DNA of 64,000 nt, taken from Streptomyces venezuelae ATCC 10712 (GTDB taxonomy: Bacteria; Actinomycetota; Actinomycetes; Streptomycetales; Streptomycetaceae). Numbering within the stretch: the first letter of the stretch is position 1; the number at the start of each line of letters is the position of its first letter. The notes under the pieces are model-generated. The model ran no database searches, had not been told where the DNA came from, and saw nothing but the letters and a program-made list of their open reading frames with translations. A program made the position numbers and the translations under genes. Below are positions 8,414 through 16,846 of this stretch, one piece after another. The stretch is from the NCBI RefSeq assembly GCF_008639165.1, contig NZ_CP029197.1, positions 7,010,001 to 7,074,000 on the forward strand, given 5' to 3'.

Positions 8414-8971
8414 GTGGCGAGAATCGAGCACGAGGGTGGGAACCGTACCGTGGAGAACCACGGGGGTGGCCCCGCCCGGCAACCGTCCTACGAAGGAGTC
8501 TGGCGCTTCACCGCTGCCGCGGTCGACGTCTCCGTCCCGCAGGCCCGGCACGCCGTACGCGACCTGCTGGTCCGCCAGGCCGTCCCGCTCCATGAGGAGA
8601 TCATGGACGGCCTGCTGCTGATCGTCTCCGAGCTGGTCACCAACGCCGTGCGGCACGCGGCGCTGCTGTCCCCTGAGATAGCGGTGGAAGTGGCCATCGG
8701 CCCCGAGTGGATCCGGGTCTCCGTCGAGGACAACCACCCGTACCGCCCCAAGGCCCTGGAGGCGGACTACGGGCAGACCGGCGGCCGCGGGCTGCTGCTG
8801 GTCCGCGAGATCGCCCTGGAGTCCGGCGGCGCCTGCGATGTCGAGCACACCGCGAGCGGCGGCAAGATCATCTGGGCGGCGCTGCCCCTGGCCCCGATGG
8901 CACCGGGGCCGGGAGCGGCGGCGCACCAGCCGATGGTCACCAGCCCCCGGCCGGACCCGTCAGTTCCCTGA
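8414..8971 (+). CDS. anti-sigma-type ATP-binding protein (HATPase_c_2)
   Basis: A 185-residue protein with a GHKL ATPase fold. The N-box is IVSELVTNAVRHA (about residues 75-87), followed by a G1-like SVEDNHP and a G2-like GGRGLLLVREIA. This is the RsbW-like family that is very numerous in Streptomyces; members act as serine kinases and anti-sigma factors or signal without catalysis. The GTG at 8414 lacks a good ribosome site; GTG 8450, closer to a GGTGGG, is an alternative. Its 3' end overlaps the convergent idi gene by 35 bases. Confidence 0.83.
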   Translation: MARIEHEGGNRTVENHGGGPARQPSYEGVWRFTAAAVDVSVPQARHAVRDLLVRQAVPLHEEIMDGLLLIVSELVTNAVRHAALLSPEIAVEVAIGPEWIRVSVEDNHPYRPKALEADYGQTGGRGLLLVREIALESGGACDVEHTASGGKIIWAALPLAPMAPGPGAAAHQPMVTSPRPDPSVP

Positions 8972-9557
8972 CCGCCGGACGCGCCGCGTCCAGCACCGTC
9001 ATGAACCAGGCGGAGAAGGGCGCGGCGGCGTGGCGCTCGGCCAGCTCGGCGGCGGTCACGAAGGCCGTGTCCTCGATCTCCTCCGGGTCCGGCCGCGGGT
9101 CGGCCTGCACGAGACCGACGAAGAGGTGGTTGAACTCCTGCTCCACCAGGCCGGAGGCCGGGTCCGGGTGGTTGTAGCGGACGGTGCCCGCCTCCGCGAG
9201 GAGGGTGGGGGAGACGCCGAGCTCCTCGAAGGTCCGGCGGGCCGCCGCGGCGAACGGCGCCTCACCCGGGTAGGGGTGGCCGCAGCAGGTGTTCGACCAG
9301 ACGCCGGGGGAGTGGTACTTGCCGAGCGCGCGGCGCTGCAGCAGCAGCCGGCCCGACTCGTCGAACAGGAAGACGGAGAACGCGCGGTGCAGCAGGCCGG
9401 GGGCCTGGTGGGCGGCGAGCTTCTCCGCCGTCCCGATGGTCGTCCCGTCCTCGTCGACCAGTTCGAGCATGATCGGCGCCGGGGCTCCGGACGGCTGGAC
9501 ACCGTTCGACGAGATCTCCGGCGAGATCTGAGTCGCGGTGGCTGGTGTGGTCGGCAT
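8937..9557 (-). CDS. idi: isopentenyl-diphosphate delta-isomerase, type I
   Basis: A 206-residue type I IDI with a Nudix-like fold. It has the active-site cysteine segment VWSNTCCGHPYPGE (about residues 73-86), the RR-FEELG Nudix helix, and the second catalytic motif EFNHLFVG. It interconverts IPP and DMAPP in the cytoplasm, supplying precursors such as those used by the hopanoid cluster 11 kb downstream. ATG 9557 is preceded by AAGGA at a 5-base spacing. Its end overlaps the end of the convergent anti-sigma-type gene. Confidence 0.95.
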   Translation of the reverse strand: MPTTPATATQISPEISSNGVQPSGAPAPIMLELVDEDGTTIGTAEKLAAHQAPGLLHRAFSVFLFDESGRLLLQRRALGKYHSPGVWSNTCCGHPYPGEAPFAAAARRTFEELGVSPTLLAEAGTVRYNHPDPASGLVEQEFNHLFVGLVQADPRPDPEEIEDTAFVTAAELAERHAAAPFSAWFMTVLDAARPAVRELTGPAGGW

Positions 9558-9709
9558 ACCCATCCTTCGCTTCGGTCCTCGCCCCGGCGGGGCCACCTCA
9601 GTCTGCCGTACAAAAGCGGCTTGTCCGTACTTCGGAGGCCGGACGTGGCCGCTCCCACCGCACCGGAGTACATCCGGCGCGGCGGGAGCGGAGACGGGAC
9701 ACGCGGCGG

Positions 9710-10954
9710 TCAGACGCCGAAAGCCGCCGGATAGGCGATCGTGCCGGACGGAACGGGCACGGAGTCGTCGAGGACGAGCGCCATCATCGCCTCGTCCGGC
9801 ACCTCGAAACCTGGCCTGATTCCATACTCAGACGCACGTACGAACCCGAACCTCGGGTAGTACTCCGGATGGCCCAGCACCAGGACCAGCGGCTCACCGC
9901 TCAGCCGGGCCGCGTCGAGCACCGCCCGGACGACGGCCTGCCCGGCCCCCGTCCGCTGGTGCGCCGGCGCGACCGAGACCGGGGCGAGCGCCGCCGCGGG
10001 GGCGCCGTCCACCCGGCAGCGGGTGATCAGGGCGTGCGCCGCGACCGAGCCGTCGGGGGCCTCGGCCACGTACGACAGGCCCGGCAGCCAGGCGCCGGGG
10101 TCCCGCCGGAGCGCGTCGACCAGGTCGGCCTCCGCCTCCGAGCCGAAGGCGGCCGCCACGAGCGGCCGGACCGCCGGGACGTCCTCGGCGGTCTCCTGAC
10201 GCGTGCGCCAGCGCGGGTCCGCGGGCCGCAGGACGAATCCCGCGTACCCGAAGTCGGAGCCGTGCGCGCGCCGCAAGGCGATCTCGGCGCGGGCGCCGGC
10301 CACCGCCTCGGCCATGCCGGGCCGGGTGAGGTCCGCCGCGTCGGCGTGCGCCCCCAGCGGACCGTAGTACTCGTCCCAGTCGCTCTCGGGCTGGAGGAGG
10401 GTCCCGAGGACGTGATAGCCCGCCTCGACCGCCGCCGCGGTGTTACCGGCGAGGGAGCGGAGCGGGTAGTGCTCGTCCCAGAAGGCGCGGGCCTCGGCGG
10501 CCGGCTCCTCGGAGGTCCACAGGCACTCGGTGAGCACCAGCGTCCCGCCCGGCGCGAGCAGCCTGCGCCACTCGGCGAGCGCCCGGTCGAAGCCGAGCAC
10601 GAAGACCGAGCTCTCGGCCCAGACCAGGTCGAAGGAGCCGTCGGGGAACGGCAGTGCGCCCATGTCGGCGCGGAGGGTACGGATCGAGCCGTCGAGCCCG
10701 CGGGCCGCGGCGGACTCCCGCAGTTCCGCGAGGAACGGTTCGTGGAGGTCGACGGCGGTCACCTCGGCGCCCGCAGCGGCCAGGAGCAGGGCGGAGCGGC
10801 CCGGGCCGCAGCCCAGGTCGAGCACCCGCGGACGCTCGGGCAGCTGCCCGCAGAGCGCGAGGAGCCGACGCGTGGTGGCGTCGGAGCCGGGTCCCTGCCG
10901 CGGAAGACCGTGGTGCAGGGCGAAGAAGGAGTCGTACGAAGTGTTGTCGGACAA
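9710..10954 (-). CDS. methyltransferase-GNAT acetyltransferase fusion
   Basis: A 414-residue two-domain protein. Residues 1-245 are a class I SAM methyltransferase: motif I VLDLGCGPGRSALLLAAAG about residues 44-62, then VTAVDLHEPF and FDLVWAESSVF. Residues about 258-414 are a GNAT domain of the YhbS type, with the acetyl-CoA loop APAHQRTGAGQAVVRAVL and a C-terminal YPRFGF motif. The start appears to be TTG 10954, with AAGGG nine bases before it; the conserved YDSFFALHHGLPRQGPGSD block follows directly. No substrate can be assigned. Confidence 0.82.
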   Translation of the reverse strand: MSDNTSYDSFFALHHGLPRQGPGSDATTRRLLALCGQLPERPRVLDLGCGPGRSALLLAAAGAEVTAVDLHEPFLAELRESAAARGLDGSIRTLRADMGALPFPDGSFDLVWAESSVFVLGFDRALAEWRRLLAPGGTLVLTECLWTSEEPAAEARAFWDEHYPLRSLAGNTAAAVEAGYHVLGTLLQPESDWDEYYGPLGAHADAADLTRPGMAEAVAGARAEIALRRAHGSDFGYAGFVLRPADPRWRTRQETAEDVPAVRPLVAAAFGSEAEADLVDALRRDPGAWLPGLSYVAEAPDGSVAAHALITRCRVDGAPAAALAPVSVAPAHQRTGAGQAVVRAVLDAARLSGEPLVLVLGHPEYYPRFGFVRASEYGIRPGFEVPDEAMMALVLDDSVPVPSGTIAYPAAFGV

Positions 10955-11021
10955 CGTGGGAAACCCTTGGTGAGAGGGCCCCGGCCGACGACGTGAAGGA
11001 CCGGTGGGAACCGGGATCAGG

Positions 11022-11093
11022 TCAGCCGGAGACCCGGAGGCTGAGGAAGGACCGGGTGCTGCCGCTCGGGGCAGCCTCCATCGCGACGGTCAT
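11022..11093 (-). CDS. possible 23-residue leader peptide
   Basis: A short frame upstream of the methyltransferase-GNAT gene runs from ATG 11093 to TGA 11022, with a GAGGAG/GAGG-type ribosome site just before it. It would encode a Ser/Arg-rich peptide beginning MTVAMEAAPSG. It could be a translated upstream frame that regulates the TTG-started gene, or chance. Confidence 0.3.
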   Translation of the reverse strand: MTVAMEAAPSGSTRSFLSLRVSG

Positions 11094-11149
11094 CAACCTC
11101 AGCTCCTCTCTCCACGCGTTCGTACGAAGAGACTAACAGTCGTCCCCGG

Positions 11150-12091
11150 TCAGAGACACAGCTTCGCCTCGTGCTCCGCGTGCCCGACCGGCTCCAGCTG
11201 GAAGGTGCAGTGCTCCACGTCGAAGTGGGAGCCGAGGCAGCCCTGGAGCGAGTGCAGCATCTTCTCGTGCCCGACCGAGTCCAGCGCGCCCTGGTCCACG
11301 ACCACGTGCGCGGAGAGCACCGGCATGCCCGAGGTGATCGTCCAGGCGTGCAGGTCGTGGACGTCCTCGACCCCCGGCAGGGCCAGGATGTGGGCCCGTA
11401 CCTCCGCCATGTCGACGCCCTTGGGCGCCGCCTCCAGGAGCACGTCCAGGGTCTCGCGCAGCAGCTTGACCGTCCGCGGGACGATCATCAGACCGATGAC
11501 GATGGACGCGATCGGGTCGGCGTACTGCCAGCCCGTGGCCAGGATGATGCCGGCCGCGACGATCACGGTGACCGAGCCCAGGGCGTCCGCCATCACCTCC
11601 AGATACGCCCCGCGCACATTGAGGCTGTCCTTCTGGCCCCGCATGAGCAGCGACAGCGAGATCACGTTGGCGACCAGACCGATCACCGCGAACGCGATCG
11701 CCAGACCGCCCTTGGTCTCGGCCGGCTCCAGGAACCGCTGGACCGCCTCGTACAGCACGTAACCGCCGACGCCGAGCAGCAGCAGACAGTTGGCGAGGGC
11801 CGCCAGGATCTCGGCCCGCGCGTACCCGAAGGTGCGGTTCCCCGACGGGGGCCGGTTGGCGAAGTGGATCGCGAGCAGCGCCATCGCCAGGCCGACCGCG
11901 TCGGTCGCCATGTGCGCCGCGTCGGCGATCAGGGCGAGCGAGTCGGCGACCACGCCGCCGATGATCTCGATCACCATCACGGAGAGCGTGATGCCGAGCG
12001 CGATCCGCAGCCTGTTCTTGTACGCGGCCCCGGCCGTGCCCGTCGGCGGCGGGCCTCCGTGGCTGTGCCCGTGGTCGTGTCCAGCCCCCAT
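11150..12091 (-). CDS. cation diffusion facilitator (zinc/cobalt/iron efflux) transporter
   Basis: A 313-residue CDF transporter. The N-terminus has a His-rich GHDHGHSHGG, followed by six membrane segments. Metal-site motifs are LIADAAHMATDAVGLAMAL (HxxxD, TM2) and YLEVMADALGSV (TM5). The C-terminal cytoplasmic domain carries VHDLHAWTITSGMPVLSAHVVV. CDF proteins exchange divalent metal for protons at the plasma membrane; the His-rich head favours Zn. ATG 12091 has CTGGAGG seven bases upstream. An imperfect inverted repeat about 70 bases upstream may bind a metal sensor. Confidence 0.92.
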   Translation of the reverse strand: MGAGHDHGHSHGGPPPTGTAGAAYKNRLRIALGITLSVMVIEIIGGVVADSLALIADAAHMATDAVGLAMALLAIHFANRPPSGNRTFGYARAEILAALANCLLLLGVGGYVLYEAVQRFLEPAETKGGLAIAFAVIGLVANVISLSLLMRGQKDSLNVRGAYLEVMADALGSVTVIVAAGIILATGWQYADPIASIVIGLMIVPRTVKLLRETLDVLLEAAPKGVDMAEVRAHILALPGVEDVHDLHAWTITSGMPVLSAHVVVDQGALDSVGHEKMLHSLQGCLGSHFDVEHCTFQLEPVGHAEHEAKLCL

Positions 12092-12507
12092 GACGTGGCC
12101 TCCAGGTCGTGTCGTGGCATCTGCCCCGAGACGCAAGTGAACTACGGGTGGGGGGTATGTGCAACACGGTACTGAACACCGTTGTCATATGCTCTGACCT
12201 GCGACGATGCGATCAGGACCGGCCATGGCGGGATGCCGTCGCCCACAGCGCCCGTAGGGGCGCGCACCCCTCGTTTTGTGAGGCGGGCCACCGATCGCCC
12301 ATGATGATCTCCGCAAGGACGGGCGCGGCCGTGCGGACACGGGTGGGCCCGGGGGAGTCCTGCCCGCAAAGCCTCGGTGAACTCACGCTCCGTTCATCCG
12401 ATAGCCTCAGCCGACGTGTCGCCGCCCGGTGCCGGGCCGCACCGCCGCGCTCGGGGCCGCCATGGGCCCCGCCCGGCCCCTCCGTCAGCTCCAAGGAGTG
12501 AGTTCGT
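12092..12507. other. divergent intergenic region, CDF gene / envelope operon
   Basis: A 416-base gap between divergent genes. I see no convincing gene. It holds ACGGT-N7-ACCGT (12165-12181) within CAAC...GTTG, a possible operator for the transporter, and the AAGGAG ribosome site (12493-12498) of the next gene. Confidence 0.5.
12161..12183. promoter_or_regulatory. imperfect inverted repeat upstream of the CDF gene
   Basis: The site CAACACGGT-actga-ACACCGTTG has ACGGT/ACCGT arms inside CAAC/GTTG. Its position suits an ArsR- or TetR-like sensor, but neither is nearby. Confidence 0.35.
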
Positions 12508-14298
12508 CTGTCGACCGCCATCCTGACCGGCCCGCCGGCACCCGGATCCTCGCTCGACGGAGATCTGCGGTCGCTCGGCTTCGACGTCAAGGCCGCCTCC
12601 GGCGCCGAGGACGCCGGCGCCCTGCTGTCCGCCGTCCCCGCCGGTGAGCGCGTCGCACTCGTCGACCCCCGGTTCGTCGGACACGTGCACGCGCTGCGCC
12701 TCGCCCTCACCGACCCCCGGTTCCCCGCCGCCGCCGCACCCGGCGCGATCACCGCGCAGAGCGGGGCCCGCCCCGCCCTCGCCCGCGCCCTCGGCGCCGC
12801 CGGGGACGCCGGCACCGACGACCTCACCGGGGCGCTCGCCGACGCGCTCGACGCCGACGGCGTCAGCGTGCACCGCCCCCAGCTCGGCACCCTGGTCGCC
12901 ACCGTCCCCACCGACGCCGAGGCCCGCCACGCGGCCCGCGCCGCCGTCGCCGCCGTCGACGACGAGGCCGTACGCCTCCGCTCCGCCGTCAAGGCCCACG
13001 ACGGCTTCTTCACCACCTTCTTCATCAGCCCGTACTCGCGCTACATCGCCCGCTGGTGCGCGCGCCGCGGCCTGACCCCCAACCAGGTCACCACCGCCTC
13101 GCTGCTCACCGCCCTGATCGCGGCCGGCTGCGCGGCGACCGGCGAGCGCGGCGGCTACGTCGCCGCCGGCGTCCTGCTCCTCGTCTCCTTCGTCCTCGAC
13201 TGCACCGACGGGCAGCTCGCCCGGTACGCGCTGAAGTACTCGACGATGGGCGCCTGGCTCGACGCCACCTTCGACCGCGCCAAGGAGTACGCCTTCTACG
13301 CGGGCCTCGCCCTCGGCGCCGCACGCGGCGGCGACGACGTGTGGGCCCTGGCCCTCGGCGCGATGATCCTGATGACCTGCCGGCACGTGGTCGACTTCTC
13401 GTTCAACGAGGCCAACCACGACGCCACCGCCAACACGAGCCCCACCGCGGCCCTCTCCGACCGGCTCGACGGCCTCGGCTGGACCGTCTGGGCCCGGCGC
13501 ATGATCATCCTGCCGATCGGCGAGCGCTGGGCGATGATCGCCGTGCTCACCGCCTTCACCACCCCCCGGATCGTCTTCTGGGCCCTGATCATCGGCTGCG
13601 CGTTCGGCGCCTGCTACACCACGGCCGGCCGCGTCCTGCGCTCCGTGACCCGCAAGGCGCGGCGCACCGACCGGGCCGCCCAGGCGCTGGCCGACCTCGC
13701 GGACTCCGGGCCGCTGGCCGACGTGGTGCGCGGTCAGCTGAGCCGCACCGGCATCGTCCGGCTCCAGCCGCTCGTCCTCGCGCTGATCGCCTCGGGCGCG
13801 CTGCTCGCCGCGGTCCTCGGTCGCCCCTTCGGCTCCCGCCAGGTCATCGTCGCCGCGGTCTTCTACGTGGTGTTCTCCGCCGCGGCCGTCGCCCGCCCCC
13901 TCAAGGGCGCCCTCGACTGGCTCGTGCCGCCGGTCTTCCGCGCCGCCGAGTACACGACCGTGCTCGTGCTCGCGGCCCGGTCCGACGAGCCGCAGGCCCT
14001 TCCCGCGGCGTTCGGCCTGGTCGCGGCCGTCGCCTACCATCACTACGACACGGTGTACCGCATTCGCGGGGGCACCGGCGCACCGCCCGCCTGGCTGGTG
14101 CGCGTCACCGGCGGACACGAGGGGCGGACGCTCCTGGTGACCGTCCTCGCCGCCCTCCTGGCGGACCGCGGCGACGACTTCACCCTGGCTCTGACCGCTC
14201 TCGCGGTGGCCGTCGCCCTCGTGGTGCTCGTGGAGTCCATCCGCTTCTGGGTCTCCTCCGGAGCACCCGCCGTTCACGACGAAGGAGAAACAGCATGA
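12508..14298 (+). CDS. CDP-alcohol phosphatidyltransferase-family protein, DUF5941-like
   Basis: A 596-residue protein and first gene of the envelope operon. Residues 1-130 are a soluble, nucleotidyltransferase-like region of unclear role. Residues about 170-270 carry the full CDP-alcohol transferase signature: DCTDGQLAR, then G-AWL-D-ATF-D with all four aspartates. The C-terminal half has several membrane helices and the HHYDTVYRIRGG block of DUF5941-type proteins. It should transfer a phospho-alcohol from a CDP carrier to a lipid or polyol acceptor. The start is inferred as CTG 12508 (LSTAILTGPPAP): AAGGAG lies nine bases upstream, an in-frame TGA stands at 12499, and the only later candidate, GTG 12685, lacks a ribosome site and drops 59 residues. 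Confidence 0.8.
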   Translation: MSTAILTGPPAPGSSLDGDLRSLGFDVKAASGAEDAGALLSAVPAGERVALVDPRFVGHVHALRLALTDPRFPAAAAPGAITAQSGARPALARALGAAGDAGTDDLTGALADALDADGVSVHRPQLGTLVATVPTDAEARHAARAAVAAVDDEAVRLRSAVKAHDGFFTTFFISPYSRYIARWCARRGLTPNQVTTASLLTALIAAGCAATGERGGYVAAGVLLLVSFVLDCTDGQLARYALKYSTMGAWLDATFDRAKEYAFYAGLALGAARGGDDVWALALGAMILMTCRHVVDFSFNEANHDATANTSPTAALSDRLDGLGWTVWARRMIILPIGERWAMIAVLTAFTTPRIVFWALIIGCAFGACYTTAGRVLRSVTRKARRTDRAAQALADLADSGPLADVVRGQLSRTGIVRLQPLVLALIASGALLAAVLGRPFGSRQVIVAAVFYVVFSAAAVARPLKGALDWLVPPVFRAAEYTTVLVLAARSDEPQALPAAFGLVAAVAYHHYDTVYRIRGGTGAPPAWLVRVTGGHEGRTLLVTVLAALLADRGDDFTLALTALAVAVALVVLVESIRFWVSSGAPAVHDEGETA

Positions 14299-15032
14299 TC
14301 GGCCTCGTACTCGCAGCCGGTGCCGGACGGCGACTGCGCCCCTACACCGACACGCTCCCGAAGGCCCTCGTGCCGGTCGACGGCGAGACCACGATCCTCG
14401 ACCTCACGCTGAAGAACTTCGCCGAGATCGGCCTCACCGAGGTCGCGATCGTCGTCGGCTACCGCAAGGAGGCCGTCTACGACCGCAAGGAGGCCCTGGA
14501 GGCGAAGTACGGCCTCAAGCTCACCCTCGTCGACAACGACAAGGCCGAGGAGTGGAACAACGCCTACTCCCTGTGGTGCGCCCGTGAGGTCCTCAAGCGC
14601 GGTGTGATCCTCGCCAACGGCGACACCGTCCACCCGGTCTCCGTCGAGAAGACCCTGCTCGCCGCCCGCGGCGACGGCAAGAAGATCATCCTCGCCCTCG
14701 ACACGGTGAAGCACCTCGCCGACGAGGAGATGAAGGTCATCACCGCCGAGGGCAAGGGCGTCCAGCGCATCACCAAGCTGATGGACCCGGCCACCGCCAC
14801 CGGTGAGTACATCGGCGTCACCCTCATCGAGGCCGAGGCCGCCGAGGAGCTCGCCGACGCCCTCAAGGCCACCTTCGAGCGCGACCCCGACCTGTACTAC
14901 GAGGACGGCTACCAGGAGCTCGTCCACCGCGGCTTCACCGTCGACGTCGAGCCCATCGGTGACGTCAAGTGGGTCGAGATCGACAACCACGACGACCTCG
15001 CGAAGGGCCGTGAGATCGCGTGCCAGTACTGA
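14295..15032 (+). CDS. LicC-like CTP:phospho-alcohol cytidylyltransferase
   Basis: A 245-residue sugar-nucleotidyltransferase fold. The N-terminal pyrophosphorylase loop is LVLAAGAGRRLRPYTDTLPK (residues 4-23), followed by a metal-binding region around LANGDTV and the C-terminal WVEIDNHDDLAKGREI. This pattern matches phosphocholine and inositol-1-phosphate cytidylyltransferases, which make CDP-alcohols from CTP. Given its neighbours, the natural substrate is plausibly a glycerol- or polyol-phosphate. It overlaps the upstream gene (ATGA) and the downstream gene by 13 bases. Confidence 0.85.
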   Translation: MIGLVLAAGAGRRLRPYTDTLPKALVPVDGETTILDLTLKNFAEIGLTEVAIVVGYRKEAVYDRKEALEAKYGLKLTLVDNDKAEEWNNAYSLWCAREVLKRGVILANGDTVHPVSVEKTLLAARGDGKKIILALDTVKHLADEEMKVITAEGKGVQRITKLMDPATATGEYIGVTLIEAEAAEELADALKATFERDPDLYYEDGYQELVHRGFTVDVEPIGDVKWVEIDNHDDLAKGREIACQY

Positions 15033-16081
15033 CCCGGCTGATCCCCTCGCCGGTCGTCGTCGACATCCGCAGGGGAGCGATGGACGACCTGGCCGCGCTC
15101 CTCGCGGACCAGCGGATCTCCAGCAACGGCAAGATCGCCGTCGCCATCAGCGGCGGCTCGGGCCTCAAGCTGCGTGACCACTTCGGCCCCGAGCTCCCGG
15201 GCGCCGACTGGTACCCGGTCGCCGGCGGCACCATCGACGAGGCCGTGAAGCTCGCCGACGCGATGCGCGGCAAGCGGTACGACGCCGTGGTCGCCCTCGG
15301 CGGCGGCAAGATCATCGACGTGACCAAGTACGCGGCGGCCCGGGTCGGGCTGCCGCTGGTGGCCATCGCCACCAACCTGTCGCACGACGGGATCTGCTCG
15401 CCGATCTCGACCCTGGACAACGACAACGGCCGCGGCTCCTACGGGGTGCCCACCCCGATCGCCCTCGTCATCGACCTGGACGTGATCAGGGACGCCCCGG
15501 TCCGCTTCGTGCGCTCCGGCATCGGCGACGCCATCTCGAACATCTCCGCCATCGCCGACTGGGAGCTCTCCCACCAGGTGACCGGGGAGCCCGTCGACGG
15601 CCTCGCGGCCGCGATGGCCCGCAGCGCCGGCGAGGCCGTGCTCCGCCACCCCGGCGGCGTCGGCGACGACGACTTCCTCGTCAGCCTCTCCGAGGGCCTG
15701 GTGATGTCCGGCATCGCCATGTCGATCAGCGGGGACAGCCGCCCCTCCTCGGGCGCCTGCCACGAGATCAGCCACGCCTTCGACCTGCTCTTCCCGGCCC
15801 GCGCGGCCAGCCACGGAGAGCAGTGCGGTCTCGGCGCGGCCTTCGCGATGCACCTGCGCGGGGCCCGCGACGGCTCCGCGCAGATGGTCGAGACCCTGCG
15901 CCGGCACGGCCTGCCCGTCGTGCCGGAGGAGATGGGCTTCACCGTGGACGAGTTCGTCCAGGCGGTGTCCTTCGCCCCGCAGACCCGGCCGGGCCGCTTC
16001 ACCATCCTCGAACACCTCGACCTGTCCGACGACCAGATCAGGGACGCGTACGCCGACTATGCCAAAGCCATCGGTAGCTGA
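15020..16081 (+). CDS. sn-glycerol-1-phosphate dehydrogenase-like enzyme
   Basis: A 353-residue iron/zinc-dependent dehydrogenase of the EgsA/AraM type. NAD-binding GGGKIID lies at residues 94-100. The G1P dehydrogenase hallmarks SHDGICSPIS (121-130), GIGDAISN (167-174), DSRPSSGACHEISH (239-252) and ASHGEQCG (263-270) follow, supplying the Asp-His-His metal site. In archaea and B. subtilis such enzymes reduce dihydroxyacetone phosphate to sn-glycerol-1-phosphate, the mirror image of bacterial G3P. It starts at GTG 15020 inside the cytidylyltransferase gene and ends inside the next gene, so it is tightly coupled. Confidence 0.83.
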   Translation: MPVLTRLIPSPVVVDIRRGAMDDLAALLADQRISSNGKIAVAISGGSGLKLRDHFGPELPGADWYPVAGGTIDEAVKLADAMRGKRYDAVVALGGGKIIDVTKYAAARVGLPLVAIATNLSHDGICSPISTLDNDNGRGSYGVPTPIALVIDLDVIRDAPVRFVRSGIGDAISNISAIADWELSHQVTGEPVDGLAAAMARSAGEAVLRHPGGVGDDDFLVSLSEGLVMSGIAMSISGDSRPSSGACHEISHAFDLLFPARAASHGEQCGLGAAFAMHLRGARDGSAQMVETLRRHGLPVVPEEMGFTVDEFVQAVSFAPQTRPGRFTILEHLDLSDDQIRDAYADYAKAIGS

Positions 16082-16838
16082 GCTCCGCCCGGTCGTGCAC
16101 CCGCCGGGTGTGAAGGACCGGCGCAGCGGGGAGCACTGGGGCGGCCGCCTGTACATGCGGGAGATCTCGCTCAGGATCACCCGGCAGCTCGTCGGCACCA
16201 GGATCACGCCGAACCAGCTCACGTACGTCATGACGCTCGCGGGCGTCCTCGCCGCACCGGCGCTGCTGGTGCCGGGGATCCCCGGGGCGCTGCTCGGCGC
16301 GCTCATGGTCCAGCTCTACCTGCTGCTCGACTGCGTCGACGGCGAGGTGGCCCGCTGGAAGAAGCAGTTCTCGCTCTCCGGCGTGTACCTGGACCGGGTC
16401 GGCGCCTATCTGTGCGACGCGGCCGTGCTCGTCGGCTTCGGTCTGCGCGCCGCCGACCTGTGGGGCTCGGGCCGGATCGACTGGCTCTGGGCCTTCCTCG
16501 GCACCCTCGCCGCCCTCGGCGCCATCCTGATCAAGGCCGAGACCGACCTCGTCGGTGTCGCCCGGCACCAGGGCGGACTGCCGCCGGTCAAGGAGGCCGC
16601 GTCCGAGCCGCGCTCCTCCGGCATGGCGCTGGCCCGCCGGGCCGCCGGGGCGCTGAAGTTCCACCGGCTGGTCCTCGGCATCGAGGCCTCGCTGCTGATC
16701 GTCGTCCTGGCGATCGCCGACCAGGTCAGGGGTGACCTGTTCTTCAGCCGTCTCGGTGTCGCCGTCCTCGCCGGCATCGCGCTGCTCCAGACCGTGCTGC
16801 ACCTCGTGTCGATCATGGTTTCGAGCAGGCTGAAGTGA
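16059..16838 (+). CDS. second CDP-alcohol phosphatidyltransferase, altered active site
   Basis: A 259-residue membrane protein with about six helices. The signature reads DCVDGEVAR (about residues 91-99), then SGVYLDRVGAYL: the first three catalytic aspartates are present, but the fourth (proposed base) is Ala. It may therefore use an altered mechanism, an unusual substrate, or work with the first transferase. It starts inside the dehydrogenase gene (ATG 16059) and its stop overlaps or nearly touches the glycosyltransferase start. Confidence 0.85.
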   Translation: MPKPSVAELRPVVHPPGVKDRRSGEHWGGRLYMREISLRITRQLVGTRITPNQLTYVMTLAGVLAAPALLVPGIPGALLGALMVQLYLLLDCVDGEVARWKKQFSLSGVYLDRVGAYLCDAAVLVGFGLRAADLWGSGRIDWLWAFLGTLAALGAILIKAETDLVGVARHQGGLPPVKEAASEPRSSGMALARRAAGALKFHRLVLGIEASLLIVVLAIADQVRGDLFFSRLGVAVLAGIALLQTVLHLVSIMVSSRLK

Positions 16839-16846
16839 GGCCGGCC

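Noticed and set aside
13056..15032. A 658-codon frame overlapping the first two envelope-operon genes.
   Set aside because: Its first part is an Arg/Pro-rich shadow of the CDP-alcohol transferase gene; only the part from 14295 is a real protein.
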